Positions 19,140 through 27,753 of a stretch of DNA of 64,000 bases are shown piece by piece. Source of the DNA: Hamadaea sp013361475 (GTDB lineage: Bacteria; Actinomycetota; Actinomycetes; Mycobacteriales; Micromonosporaceae); NCBI RefSeq assembly GCF_040654195.1, contig NZ_JBFAHM010000005.1, positions 515,758 through 579,757 of the forward strand, given 5' to 3'. The position numbers and the translations under genes were made by a program. Below the pieces are notes generated by a model. The model did not search any database. It was not told the DNA's origin and worked only from the letters and a program-made list of their open reading frames with translations. Numbering within the stretch: the stretch's first letter is position 1; each line of letters opens with the position of its first letter.

Positions 19140-19697
19140 ATGCCCGCGACACTGACCGGAAAGCGCGTAGCCTTCGTCGCCACCGACGGCGTGGAGCAGG
19201 TCGAACTCGATCAGCCGTGGGAGGCGATCCAGGCGGCCGGCGCGACACCGGAACTCGTCTCCCTCCACGACGGCGAGATCCAGGCGTTCCAGCACCACGA
19301 CAAGGGCGCCACCCGCCGCGTGGACCGTACGCTCGACCAGGCCGACCCCGGCCAGTACGACGCGCTCGTGCTGCCCGGCGGCGTCATCAACGGCGACACG
19401 GTCCGCACCGATCCCAAGGCGGTGGAGTTCGTCAAGCAGTTCTTCACCGACGGCAAGCCGATCGGGGTCATCTGCCACGGCGGCTGGGTGCTCGCCGACG
19501 CCGACGTGGTCAAGGGCCGCAAGATGACGTCCTGGCCCAGCCTGCAGACCGATCTGCGGAACGCCGGCGCGAACTGGGTCGACGAGCAGGTCGTCACCGA
19601 CAAGGGCCTCGTCTCCAGCCGTAAGCCCGACGACCTGCCGGCGTTCTCCGCCAAGCTGGTCGAGGAGATCGGTGAGGGAATCCACCGGAATCGCTGA
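19140..19697 (+). CDS. DJ-1/PfpI-family protein (type 1 glutamine amidotransferase-like)
   Basis: 185 aa. Nucleophile elbow GVICHGGW with Cys112, and an expected acidic residue in DGVEQVEL near residue 17. Family members act as cysteine peptidases, glyoxalase III/deglycase-type enzymes or chaperones in stress. The single-domain length is normal. GAAGGAG lies about nine bases before the ATG. It is divergent from the TetR gene, with a shared regulatory gap. Confidence 0.87.
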   Translation: MPATLTGKRVAFVATDGVEQVELDQPWEAIQAAGATPELVSLHDGEIQAFQHHDKGATRRVDRTLDQADPGQYDALVLPGGVINGDTVRTDPKAVEFVKQFFTDGKPIGVICHGGWVLADADVVKGRKMTSWPSLQTDLRNAGANWVDEQVVTDKGLVSSRKPDDLPAFSAKLVEEIGEGIHRNR

Positions 19698-19706
19698 GGA
19701 CAGGGG

Positions 19707-19712
19707 TAGGTT
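19707..19712 (+). promoter_or_regulatory. Candidate -10 element, leaderless sialidase gene
   Basis: TAGGTT ends six bases before the GTG start at 19719, and no ribosome binding site is present. The spacing matches other leaderless candidates in the window. Confidence 0.4.
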
Positions 19713-19718
19713 GGCCGG

Positions 19719-20702
19719 GTGATCGTCGCCCGAGCCGCGTCAGGCGCGCTTCCGCACTTCCCCGACCTCGTAGCCCTCGCCGACGGGCGGCTGCTGTGCG
19801 CGTACCGGGAAAGCACCGGGCATGTGCGCGCGGACGGGCGAATCATGCTCGTGGAGTCGGCCGATCGGGGACAGACCTGGTCCGAGCCCCGCGCCGTCGC
19901 CGACGGCCCCTACGACGATCGGGATCCGAAACTCGTCCAGCTCCGCGACGGCACCGTGCTGCTGAGCTACTTCGTGCTCGACTGGCACCCGGACGGGAAA
20001 TTCACCTGCCTCGGCACGTCGGTGCTCCGCAGCGAGGACGGCGGCCGGACCTGGTCGGACCCCGTCGTCGCCGGTGGGGACGACCTGCTGTGGGCGGTCT
20101 CGCACGGAGCGGCGGCCGAGCTGCCCGACGGCGACCTCCTGCTCCCGCTCTACGGAGTCGATCCACGGCAGGGCACCGGGCTCGACAGCGCGCACGCCGT
20201 ACGCAGCACCGACGGTGGGCGTACGTGGGCGGCGGAGACGGCGGTGCCGCTCGGAATCAGCGCCGACTTCCACTTCCGGGAGCCGACGCTGACTGTGCTG
20301 CCGAGCGGTGAGGTCGTCGCCTTGCTGCGTACGTCGGTGGAGCACGCCTATCTGGCCCGCTCCACGGACGGCGGGCACACCTGGACCCCACCCGTGGAGA
20401 CCGACCTGCCCGCGTCGTCTCACCACGTGCTGCTTCTCGCGGACGGGTCGCTGCTCGTCGCGTACGGCGACATCTCGAAGCGATTCTCCCCGCGGCGCAG
20501 CACCGTCGCGCGGATCGTGACCGACCCGGCGGGCGAGTGGACCGGCCCGGACCTGCACCTGTACGACTCCGGCCACCCGGATCAGGCGAATCCATCCAGT
20601 GTGGAGCTGGAGCCGGGCCGGTTCCTGACGGTGAGCTTCGACGTGCCGGCGGCGACGGTCGTGGCCTTCACCAGCGAGCGCGCCGCCTACGTCACGCCTT
20701 GA
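19719..20702 (+). CDS. Sialidase-like six-bladed propeller protein (BNR repeats)
   Basis: 327 aa, no signal peptide, so cytoplasmic as predicted. Four Asp boxes of the S-x-D-x-G-x-T-W type are visible: ESADRGQTW, RSEDGGRTW, RSTDGGRTW and RSTDGGHTW. The RxP-like start of sialidases is not obvious, so the substrate may not be sialic acid. A glycosidase or carbohydrate-lyase-associated role is possible. GTG start at 19719 with a -10-like hexamer six bases upstream. It overlaps the convergent PHP gene by 11 bases. Confidence 0.78.
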   Translation: MIVARAASGALPHFPDLVALADGRLLCAYRESTGHVRADGRIMLVESADRGQTWSEPRAVADGPYDDRDPKLVQLRDGTVLLSYFVLDWHPDGKFTCLGTSVLRSEDGGRTWSDPVVAGGDDLLWAVSHGAAAELPDGDLLLPLYGVDPRQGTGLDSAHAVRSTDGGRTWAAETAVPLGISADFHFREPTLTVLPSGEVVALLRTSVEHAYLARSTDGGHTWTPPVETDLPASSHHVLLLADGSLLVAYGDISKRFSPRRSTVARIVTDPAGEWTGPDLHLYDSGHPDQANPSSVELEPGRFLTVSFDVPAATVVAFTSERAAYVTP

Positions 20703-21540
20703 CCGGCTCGACGCCCGACGCGGCGTCGACGATACGGCCGAGCACTTCGGGCGTGGTGGTGTTGGCACCGAGCCGGACCACCTTGTTCGCACCGTGGTAG
20801 TCGCTGGAGCCCGTCACGACCAGGCCGAGGCCGGCCGCCAGCTCGCGCACGTGGGCACGCTCGGCCGGAGTGTGATCTTCGTGGTCGGCCTCGATGCCGA
20901 ACAGCCCGGCCGCCGCCAGCTCCGCGATGAGTTCCTCCGGCACGATCGGGCCGCGCCGCGCGGCCAAGGGATGGGCGAAGACAGGCACCCCGCCGGCTCC
21001 GCGGATGAGCTTCAGCGCCGTGAAGACCTCGACGTCCTCCTTGGGTACGCGATACCGCGCGCCCAGCCAGTGTGAGGCGAACGCCTCGGAGACCGTCCCC
21101 ACGAGCCCGGCTCGGACGAGCGCCTGGGCGATGTGCGGGCGGCCGACGGTGCCCCCGGCGGCGAAGGCGTGGATCTCGTCCCAGTCGATGTCGACGCCGT
21201 CTTCGCGGAGCAAGGCGACCATGCGCTCGGCGCGGGACTCGCGGGCCTGCTTGACCCGGGCCAGTTCGGCGGCGAACGCCGGTTCCGCGGGATCGAACAG
21301 GTACGCCAGCATGTGCAGCCCGACCGTGCGATCCGGGCCGAACCAGCGACACGACACCTCGGCGCCCCGGATGAGGGTGAGTCCGGGCGGCAGCGCCTCC
21401 ACCGCGGGCGCCCAGCCCGACGTCGTGTCGTGGTCGGTCAGCCCGACGACGTCGAGCCCGGCGGCCGCGGCCCGCTGCATCAGTTCGGCCGGAGTGTCGG
21501 TGCCGTCGCTGGCGGTCGAGTGCGTGTGAAGGTCGATCAC
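20692..21540 (-). CDS. PHP-domain metal-dependent phosphoesterase
   Basis: 282 aa. DLHTHSTASDG at the N-terminus, GLTDHDT near residue 34, AHPLAAR in the middle and GSSDYHG near residue 255 are the four PHP metal-binding motifs. Homologues include YciV/RnaseAM-type 5'-3' exonucleases and 3',5'-nucleoside bisphosphate phosphatases. The GTG at 21540 is chosen because GGAGG lies five bases upstream; the long extension before it covers a palindromic element and is not coding. Convergent and overlapping with the sialidase-like gene. Confidence 0.87.
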   Translation of the reverse strand: MIDLHTHSTASDGTDTPAELMQRAAAAGLDVVGLTDHDTTSGWAPAVEALPPGLTLIRGAEVSCRWFGPDRTVGLHMLAYLFDPAEPAFAAELARVKQARESRAERMVALLREDGVDIDWDEIHAFAAGGTVGRPHIAQALVRAGLVGTVSEAFASHWLGARYRVPKEDVEVFTALKLIRGAGGVPVFAHPLAARRGPIVPEELIAELAAAGLFGIEADHEDHTPAERAHVRELAAGLGLVVTGSSDYHGANKVVRLGANTTTPEVLGRIVDAASGVEPVKA

Positions 21541-21606
21541 GCCTCCATTCTGCCGCCTGAGCGCCGCCCGGCCGGGGGCTCTCCGTTCGCCACTGTCCGT
21601 TCGGGA

Positions 21607-21665
21607 CTGGATCAGGGTTCTCGGTCGAATCTTGACCCAAGATTCGACCGAGAACCCTGATCCAG
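21607..21665. repeat. 59-bp palindromic element, copy 2 (perfect)
   Basis: Perfect 28-bp inverted arms (21607-21634 and 21638-21665) with the loop ACC. The arm starts CTGGATCAGGG and ends CGAATCTTG. It lies between the divergent PHP and K+ channel genes. Confidence 0.95.
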
Positions 21666-21682
21666 CGGTGTGGGATGCAGGG

Positions 21683-21688
21683 CACAAT
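21683..21688 (+). promoter_or_regulatory. Candidate -10 element for channel gene
   Basis: CACAAT ends six bases before the ATG at 21695, and no Shine-Dalgarno sequence is visible. It begins 17 bases after the palindromic element. Confidence 0.35.
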
Positions 21689-21694
21689 TTGGTC

Positions 21695-22237
21695 ATGTCG
21701 TCAGAAAAGGCGCAGAGATCGTCGGGTCGCCTCCGGCAGGCGACGGCCCGGGGCATTCTCGAACGCAGTGGCCTGACCTGCCTGGGCCTGCTGCTGTTCT
21801 ACTTCGCCGTGCCGATCCGGCCGCGTACCGGGGACTGGCTGATCCTCGTGCAGGTCGTGCTCACCCTCGTCGCCCTGGCCGCGCTGCTGTTCGGGCTCAA
21901 GAACCAGCTGTTGCGCCAGCTCGACCAGCCGGACGCCCCGCTCGGCGGGCTCACCGTCGGCATCCTGGGCGGACTGCTGCTCTTCGCGCTGATCGACTAC
22001 GCCGTCGCCGTGTACGCCCCGGGCGAGTTCGTCGACCTGAACACCCGCATCGACGCGCTCTACTTCGCGACGGCGACGCTCCTGACGGTCGGGTTCGGCG
22101 ACGTCTCCGCGCACGGGCAGTTCGCGCGCGCGCTGCTGTGCGTACAGATGTTCTTCAACGTGGCGGTGCTGGCGACCACGGCGTCGGTGCTGTCCCGGCA
22201 GCTCGCCGAGCGGGCGCGGGCCCGGCATCCGCGCTGA
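21695..22237 (+). CDS. Two-TM-type potassium channel
   Basis: 180 aa. Helices near residues 25-42, 48-68, 84-108 and 146-165, and the pore selectivity filter TVGFGD at 131-136. The filter is that of K+-selective channels, and no regulatory RCK domain is attached. The ATG at 21695 is preferred over 21632, whose N-terminal extension would be translated from the palindromic element. Residues before the first helix are hydrophilic. Confidence 0.85.
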   Translation: MSSEKAQRSSGRLRQATARGILERSGLTCLGLLLFYFAVPIRPRTGDWLILVQVVLTLVALAALLFGLKNQLLRQLDQPDAPLGGLTVGILGGLLLFALIDYAVAVYAPGEFVDLNTRIDALYFATATLLTVGFGDVSAHGQFARALLCVQMFFNVAVLATTASVLSRQLAERARARHPR

Positions 22238-22319
22238 GCCGACCAGGCCACCGAGATCTGCGTTTACCCTGCGGGCGCATCGGGGGACAGGTGATGATCG
22301 AGGGGATGAAGGAGGACAG

Positions 22320-22877
22320 ATGACCATGAGTTCCATCCCGACCGGTCCCGCGGGCAGTCCGGCGGTCGGACCGGCCGCCGACGCCGTCACCGCAGCCGGC
22401 CCCGGGGCGGGGCAGGCGACCGTCACCGTGGCGACCTACGGCGACTACGCCTCCGCCCAGCGCGCCGTCGACTATCTCTCCGACAACAAGTTCCCGGTCG
22501 AGCACACCTCGATCGTCGGTACGAACCTGCGCCTCGTGGAGAACGTCCTGGGCCGGATGACGGTCGGCCGGGCGGCCTTGGCCGGCGCGGCCAGCGGCGC
22601 CTGGTTCGGTCTGTTCATCGGCCTGCTCTTCGGCATCTTCGCCGTCGGCAACTGGTTCGGCGTCGTGATCGCCGGTCTGCTCATCGGCGCCGTGTGGGGC
22701 GCGATCTTCGGTGCCATCGCGCATGCCGCGACCCGGGGACAGCGGGACTTCACCTCCCGCAGTGCGCTGACCGCCGGGGAGTACGCCATCGCGGTCTCCG
22801 CCGACCACGCCGAGCAGGCTCGGCAGCTCCTGGTACGCCTGAACTGGCAAGCCAGCGGGGCGACCAGCGGCAGCTGA
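22320..22877 (+). CDS. General stress protein 17M-like (YflT-domain) membrane protein
   Basis: 185 aa. The N-terminus is low in complexity (1-30). A YflT-like ferredoxin-fold segment follows (about 34-70, TVATYGDYASAQRAVDYLSDNKFPVEHTSIVG), then a glycine-rich double membrane segment (about 82-140) and a short second soluble part. GGAGGACAG lies before the ATG. This family is induced by general stress in Gram-positive bacteria; its biochemical role is unknown. Confidence 0.8.
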   Translation: MTMSSIPTGPAGSPAVGPAADAVTAAGPGAGQATVTVATYGDYASAQRAVDYLSDNKFPVEHTSIVGTNLRLVENVLGRMTVGRAALAGAASGAWFGLFIGLLFGIFAVGNWFGVVIAGLLIGAVWGAIFGAIAHAATRGQRDFTSRSALTAGEYAIAVSADHAEQARQLLVRLNWQASGATSGS

Positions 22878-22890
22878 GGAACCCGGGCGG

Positions 22891-22920
22891 GGGAGCGCTC
22901 TCTGGCTAGGTTGCTATAGA
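22891..22920 (+). promoter_or_regulatory. Auto-regulatory operator and -10 of the LacI gene
   Basis: GGGAGCGCTCTC (22891-22902) matches the CebR-type operator family (TGGGAGCGCTCCCA in Streptomyces). The -10-like TATAGA (22915-22920) ends eight bases before the ATG, so the operator covers the -35 region and would give autorepression. Confidence 0.75.
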
Positions 22921-22928
22921 TTGGCGCC

Positions 22929-23978
22929 ATGGTCGCCCCTCGCCCGCCCGGTCCCCGTTCGCCCACGCTCGAGCAGGTCGCCGAGTACGCCGGGGTGAGC
23001 CGGTCGACGGTGTCCCGGGTGATCAACCAGGTGTCCACTGTCGACCCGGAACTCCGCGAGATCGTGGAACGCGCGATCGAGGCGACCGGCTACGTCCCGA
23101 ACCACGCGGCCCGGTCGCTGGTGACCCGCCGGACCGACTCGGTGGCGCTGGTCGTCTCCGAACCGGCCGACCGGGAGTTCGCCGAGCCCTTCCTGAGCCG
23201 GATCTTCACCGATCCGTACCTCGGCCGGATCACCGCCGGGGCGCTGGAGGTGCTGCGTCCCGAGGGCATCCACCTGGTGATCATGCCCGCCGACGCCCCG
23301 GCTCATCAGCAGGTTCTGCGTTATCTGCGGCAGGGACACGTCGACGGAGTGCTGATCATCTCCAGCCACGTGGCCGACCCGCTGCCGCAGCAGCTGTGCG
23401 ACCTGCATGTGCCGGCGGTGCTGTCGGCCCGGCCGGGGCGGCCGCTGCCGATGAGCTACGTCGACGTGGAGCAGCAGACCGGGGCCCGGCTGGCGGCGGA
23501 ACGGTTCATCGCGCTGGGCCGCAAGCATCCCGCGACGGTCTGCGGACCGCTCGACACGACCGCCGGGCAGGATCGGCTGGCCGGGTTCCGCTCCGCCCTG
23601 GCCGTGCACGGGCACGCCTGGGTGCCGGCCGAGCCCGGCGACTTCACCCGGGCCGGTGGCGAGCGCGCGGCCCGGACGCTGCTGACGGCGTACCCGGAGA
23701 CCGACGCGCTGTTCGTCGCCAACGATCTGATGGCCGAAGGGGCCTTGCAGGCCTTACGAGACCTCGGTCGGCGGGTGCCGGAGGACGTCGCCGTCATCGG
23801 CTTCGACGACAGCGTCTCCGCCCTGGCCTGCCGTCCGCAGCTGACCACGATCCGGCAACCGCTGGAGGAGATGGCCGCCGAGATGGCCCGGCTCCTGCTG
23901 GCCCGCATCCGCGAGCCCGAGGGCCGGCCGCGCTCGGTGATCTTCCATCCGGAGATCGTCGAGCGCGGCTCGGCCTAG
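22929..23978 (+). CDS. LacI-family regulator, CebR-type
   Basis: 349 aa. The N-terminal helix-turn-helix and hinge (about 14-70, TLEQVAEYAGVSRSTVSRVI) are followed by a periplasmic-binding-protein-like sugar domain ending in VAVIGFDDS near 290. CebR-type proteins repress glucan-degradation genes until a cello- or laminari-oligosaccharide is present. Three nearly identical operators occur within 3.4 kb: one at its own promoter and two between the GH16 and GT4 genes. The transcript is probably leaderless. It is convergent with the GH16 gene, nine bases apart. Confidence 0.9.
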   Translation: MVAPRPPGPRSPTLEQVAEYAGVSRSTVSRVINQVSTVDPELREIVERAIEATGYVPNHAARSLVTRRTDSVALVVSEPADREFAEPFLSRIFTDPYLGRITAGALEVLRPEGIHLVIMPADAPAHQQVLRYLRQGHVDGVLIISSHVADPLPQQLCDLHVPAVLSARPGRPLPMSYVDVEQQTGARLAAERFIALGRKHPATVCGPLDTTAGQDRLAGFRSALAVHGHAWVPAEPGDFTRAGGERAARTLLTAYPETDALFVANDLMAEGALQALRDLGRRVPEDVAVIGFDDSVSALACRPQLTTIRQPLEEMAAEMARLLLARIREPEGRPRSVIFHPEIVERGSA

Positions 23979-23987
23979 GCAGTGCGC

Positions 23988-26084
23988 TTACTGGTAGACG
24001 CGGACGTAGTCGACCAGCATCTGCGCGGGGAACGGAGTGGTGGCGTCCGGCGGGCCGGGCCAGTCACCGCCGACCGCGAGGTTGAGGATCACATAGAAGG
24101 GGTGGTCGTAGACCCACGGTCCGCGGGTCGCCTCCACGGTGGCCTTGCTCGCGTAGAACACCTCGGTGCTGTCCACGAAGAAGCGGATGCCCTTGCTGTC
24201 CCACTCCGCCGCGTACACGTGATAGTCCGCGGACAGGTCCGTCGACCAGATCTTCTCGAACCCATAACCGCCACCCCCGTTGTACGCGGGCGCGTGCAGC
24301 GTGGTGTAGCTCCGGGTGGTGTCCTTGCCGAGGATCTCCATGATGTCGACCTCGCCGTTGTACGGCCACGGCCGCCCGGTGAGGAAGTCGGCGCCCATCA
24401 TCCAGAACGCGGGCCAGAAACCGTTGCCCTTGGGCACCTTGACCCGCGCCTCGACCCGGCCGTACTGGAAGGTGAACTTTCCGCCGGTGTTCATCCGGTG
24501 TGAGGTGTAGCTGCGTCCGCCGACGGTCTCCCGGCGCGCCTCCATCACCAGCGAGCCGGTGCCGTTCATCGAGGCGTTGGCGTTGTCGGTGTAGTACTGC
24601 AACTCGTTGTTCTGGCCGGTGCCGGTGTCGATCGTCCACTTCGCCGTGTCCGGCTTGGTGCCGGCCGCGCCGTTGAACTCGTCGCTGAAGACCAGGCGGG
24701 TCGCCGGGAAGGTCGGGTCGGCCGGTCGAGCGGGCGGGGTCGTCGGGTTGCCGCCGGTGCCGTAGACCTGGAATTCCCAGATCGAATAGCCATACGCGCT
24801 GCTCCGGGCGGTGCCGTACATCCGCACGTAGCGGCCGGTGCCGTTGACCGCCAAGGTCTCCTTGAACCCGTGCCCCGTCGCGGTGCTGTAGATCGTGGTC
24901 CAGTTCGCGGCGTCCGGCGACACCTGGATCTGGTACGCCGTCGCGTACGCCGGATCCCATTGCAGGATCACCTGGTGGATGGTGGCCGTCGCACCGAGGT
25001 CGACGTAGATCCAGCCGGGGTCCACCCAGCCGGTCGTGGAGCTGGTCGCCCACCGGGACGCGGGATCGAGGTCGAACGCCCGGGCGGGGGTGCACTCGTA
25101 GCAGTTCGCGTCGCTCTGGGAGGTCGACGCCACGCCCGGCTTGTTGTAGGAGAGCAGGACGTCGCCGCCGGTCGGGGGCGGGCTGCTGGTCGGCGGCGTG
25201 CCGCCACCGGTGCGTACGGCGATCTCCCAGAGGGAATAGCCCCACTGCGTCGCCCGGGCGGTGCCGTAGACCCGTAGGTAGCGGCCCGATCCGGCGACGG
25301 TCAGCGTCTGCGTTCCGCCGGTCGACGTCGTCGTGCTGTAGACGGTGGTCCACGTGTTCGCATCCGCCGACACCTGCACCTGGTACGCGGTCGCGTACGC
25401 CGTCTCCCAGGTGAGCGTCACCTGGCAGATCGACTGCGCCGAACCCAGGTCGACTCGAATCCACTGTGGATCTGTGGCGGCGCTGGACCAGCGGGTTCCG
25501 CCGTTGCCGTCGACCGCGGCGCTCGCCGGGGTCCCGGCGTTCTCGGTGGACGAGGCGGTCGCGGGCTTGTTCAACGCCGCGTTCGTCGTCGTGTCGCAGC
25601 CGGTCGACCCGGTCGTGCCGTAGACCTGGAACTCCCAGAGCGAATAGCCGTATGCCGTCGCGCGGGCGGTGCCGTAGACCCGCACGTAGCGGCCGGAGCC
25701 GGAGACGGCGAGTGTCTGCGTACCGCCGGTCGAGGTCGACGTGCTGTAGACAGTGGTCCACGTGTTTCCGTCGGCCGACACCTGGATCTGGTACGCCGTC
25801 GCGTACGCCGCCTCCCAGCGCAGCACGACCTGGCTGACGGTGGCGGTGGAGCCGAGGTCGACCCGCAGCCATTGCGGATCGCTGAACGCGCTGGACCAGC
25901 GAGTGCCGAGGTCGCCGTCGACCGCGGCGGTGGCGGGGGTGCCGGCGTTCTCGCTGGACGACGCGGTGACCGGTTTCCCCTGCGAGAGCAGTGGATCGGC
26001 GGCGTTGGCCGCGCCGGTCAGCGCGACTGCGAAGCCGGCGGCGAGCGCGGCGAGGGCGCAGAGCGCCGTCGTGCGTAACTTCAT
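23988..26084 (-). CDS. Secreted GH16 laminarinase-like beta-glucanase with three CBM32 domains
   Basis: 698 aa. The signal peptide (1-28) is followed by three F5/8 type C (CBM32) modules at about 32-157, 165-293 and 312-447. Each has the core RVDLGS or YVDLG and YQIQVS or YQVQVS, and the ending YVR.YGTAR. A Pro/Thr linker leads to a GH16 domain (about 463-698). The catalytic motif EVDIME has the nucleophile E578, D580 and the acid/base E583. The GH16 type with QNNELQYYT and GEVDIMEILG is typical of endo-beta-1,3-glucanases. AGAGGAG lies before the ATG. A GGGAGCGCTCTC operator centred 60 bases upstream of the start implies LacI control. Confidence 0.92.
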   Translation of the reverse strand: MKLRTTALCALAALAAGFAVALTGAANAADPLLSQGKPVTASSSENAGTPATAAVDGDLGTRWSSAFSDPQWLRVDLGSTATVSQVVLRWEAAYATAYQIQVSADGNTWTTVYSTSTSTGGTQTLAVSGSGRYVRVYGTARATAYGYSLWEFQVYGTTGSTGCDTTTNAALNKPATASSTENAGTPASAAVDGNGGTRWSSAATDPQWIRVDLGSAQSICQVTLTWETAYATAYQVQVSADANTWTTVYSTTTSTGGTQTLTVAGSGRYLRVYGTARATQWGYSLWEIAVRTGGGTPPTSSPPPTGGDVLLSYNKPGVASTSQSDANCYECTPARAFDLDPASRWATSSTTGWVDPGWIYVDLGATATIHQVILQWDPAYATAYQIQVSPDAANWTTIYSTATGHGFKETLAVNGTGRYVRMYGTARSSAYGYSIWEFQVYGTGGNPTTPPARPADPTFPATRLVFSDEFNGAAGTKPDTAKWTIDTGTGQNNELQYYTDNANASMNGTGSLVMEARRETVGGRSYTSHRMNTGGKFTFQYGRVEARVKVPKGNGFWPAFWMMGADFLTGRPWPYNGEVDIMEILGKDTTRSYTTLHAPAYNGGGGYGFEKIWSTDLSADYHVYAAEWDSKGIRFFVDSTEVFYASKATVEATRGPWVYDHPFYVILNLAVGGDWPGPPDATTPFPAQMLVDYVRVYQ

Positions 26085-26135
26085 GACGTCTCCTCTGTGG
26101 GCGGAAGAGGGGTGCCTCTCCGGGACGGGAGAGGC

Positions 26136-26151
26136 GAGGGAGCGCTCTCTC
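26136..26151 (-). promoter_or_regulatory. LacI operator for GH16 gene
   Basis: GAGGGAGCGCTCTCTC. Centre is 60 bases from the GH16 ATG at 26084. It differs from the perfect palindrome at 26230 by one base and matches the operator at 22891. Confidence 0.75.
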
Positions 26152-26229
26152 AGAGCATCGTCCAGGCGTCTACCTATGTCAATCTGATGACCGTCGACCT
26201 GCGGATTCGTGGACAGCCCATGGAGACGC

Positions 26230-26245
26230 GAGGGAGCGCTCCCTC
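26230..26245 (+). promoter_or_regulatory. LacI operator for GT4 gene
   Basis: GAGGGAGCGCTCCCTC is a perfect 16-bp palindrome centred 60 bases before the ATG at 26298. Its distance mirrors that of the GH16 operator, so the two divergent genes carry one site each. Confidence 0.75.
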
Positions 26246-26297
26246 ATCAAGACGTCCGTCGAGTTTGGCGATCCGGCCGGGTGGGGATGAGCGAGGC

Positions 26298-27326
26298 ATG
26301 CCGTCACCCCTACGGATCGCCATGCTCGCCCCGCCTTACTACGACATCCCGCCCAGCGGCTACGGCGGCATCGAGATCGTCGTCGCGGACCTCACCGACG
26401 CGCTGGTCGCCCGCGGCCACGAGGTGACCCTGATCGGCGCGGGATCCGACGGGACCGCCGGGGAGTTCCGGCGTACCTTCGCCGAACCGCAGTCGGACCG
26501 CCTGGGTGAGCCGATGCCCGAGGTCATGCACGCGGCGATGGCCGCCCGGCTGCTGGACGACCTCGACGTGGACATCGTCCACGACCACACGCTGGCCGGG
26601 CCGTTGACGGCGGCCGGGCGGCGGGTGCCGACGGTCGCCACGATGCACGGCCCGCTGGACGGTGAGCCCGGCGAGTACTACCGCCAGTTCGGCAAGGACC
26701 TGTCCCTGGTGGCGATCTCGGAGTCGCAGCGCTCGCACGCCGCCGATCTGAACTGGGTCGCTACCGTCTACAACGGACTCCAGGTCGCCGACTACCCGTT
26801 CCGCGAGACGAAAGAGGACTGGGTCCTGTTCCTCGGCCGCTTCGCTGAGGACAAGGGGGCCGACCTGGCGATCAAGGCTGCGCGCGAAGCCGGGCGCCCG
26901 CTGGTGCTGGCCGGGAAGATGAACGAGCCCGCCGAGGAGGCGTACTTCGACGAGGTGGTACGCCCGCTGCTCGGCAGCGGCGTGACCTACGTCGGCGAGG
27001 CCGACGCCGCGCTCAAACGAGAGCTGTACGCCAAGGCGTCCTGCCTGCTCTTCCCGATCCGCTGGCCGGAGCCGTTCGGCATGGTGATGATCGAGGCGAT
27101 GGCCTGCGGGACTCCGGTGGTGGCGTTGGCCGAGGGATCGGTCCCCGAAGTCGTCGACCACGGGCGTACGGGTTTCGTGTGCGCCGAGCCGGCGGAGCTG
27201 GCCGCCGCCCTCGACCGGCTGCCGGAGCTGACCGCCCGCGACTGCCGCGTCCATGTCGAGCAGCGGTTCGATGTGGCCACGATGGCCGCCGGATATGAAG
27301 AGGTCTATCGGTCGGTGCTCGGCTGA
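26298..27326 (+). CDS. GT4-family glycosyltransferase
   Basis: 342 aa. The N-terminal GT-B domain opens RIAMLAPPYYDIPPSGYGGIE. The donor-binding domain has FLGRFAEDKGADLAIKAA near 188 and the family motif PEPFGMVMIEAMACGTPVVAL (about 255-275) with its catalytic Glu. It transfers a sugar from a nucleotide donor; acceptor unknown. No signal peptide, so cytoplasmic. The ATG at 26298 is used because the protein fold begins there; the earlier frame would cross the operator. LacI control through the 26230 operator is inferred, which is unusual for a transferase beside a secreted glucanase. Confidence 0.85.
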   Translation: MPSPLRIAMLAPPYYDIPPSGYGGIEIVVADLTDALVARGHEVTLIGAGSDGTAGEFRRTFAEPQSDRLGEPMPEVMHAAMAARLLDDLDVDIVHDHTLAGPLTAAGRRVPTVATMHGPLDGEPGEYYRQFGKDLSLVAISESQRSHAADLNWVATVYNGLQVADYPFRETKEDWVLFLGRFAEDKGADLAIKAAREAGRPLVLAGKMNEPAEEAYFDEVVRPLLGSGVTYVGEADAALKRELYAKASCLLFPIRWPEPFGMVMIEAMACGTPVVALAEGSVPEVVDHGRTGFVCAEPAELAAALDRLPELTARDCRVHVEQRFDVATMAAGYEEVYRSVLG

Positions 27327-27466
27327 CTGAACGCTCAGGCTATTCTCAGGTTTGCCATGCCACGGTCGCCCGGATGGTTAGTGATCGTCGTTTTCTGCCC
27401 GCGAAACGGCCACGGCATGGTACGAAAAGGTGACCATCAACCTCGAGGTGCGTTCGGGGGTAATCG

Positions 27467-27688
27467 ATGAACGACCAGATCAGTACCGATCCGATGCTGG
27501 CGGACGCGGTGTGGCGGAAGAGCGCCCGCAGCAGCCCCAGTGGCGACAACTGCGTCGAAGTCGCCTTCGTCCCGGCCGGTGTGGCCGTCCGGGACTCGAA
27601 GAACCCCGGCGGGGGAGCTCTCCTGTTCACCGAACAGGAATGGGCGGCCTTCGTCGCGGGAACCAAGGACGGCGAGTTCGACCTGTAG
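27467..27688 (+). CDS. DUF397 protein, orphan
   Basis: 73 aa. WRKSARSSPSGDNCVEVAF and VRDSKNP are the DUF397 hallmarks. In actinomycetes these proteins usually follow an XRE/DUF5753 regulator and act with it in development or stress switches. No such regulator is adjacent: the GT4 gene lies upstream and the monooxygenase is convergent. A CCATGCC/GGCATGG repeat (27355-27361 and 27414-27420) sits in the promoter gap. Confidence 0.85.
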   Translation: MNDQISTDPMLADAVWRKSARSSPSGDNCVEVAFVPAGVAVRDSKNPGGGALLFTEQEWAAFVAGTKDGEFDL

Positions 27689-27698
27689 CACCGCATAC

Positions 27699-27734
27699 GG
27701 CAAAGGGAGGGCCCCGGCCGGCCCTCCCTTTGCC
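27699..27734. terminator. Bidirectional terminator
   Basis: GGCAAAGGGAGGGCC (27699-27713) and GGCCCTCCCTTTGCC (27720-27734) are perfect 15-bp arms with a 6-base loop, between the DUF397 stop and the monooxygenase stop. The T-rich right arm supports termination in the plus direction. Confidence 0.85.
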
Positions 27735-27753
27735 CTGCGTCCGCTGGATATGG

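Noticed and set aside
21632..21694. Upstream ATG for the K+ channel gene
   Set aside because: The extension would be translated from a palindromic element and lacks a ribosome binding site; the ATG at 21695 gives the family N-terminus.
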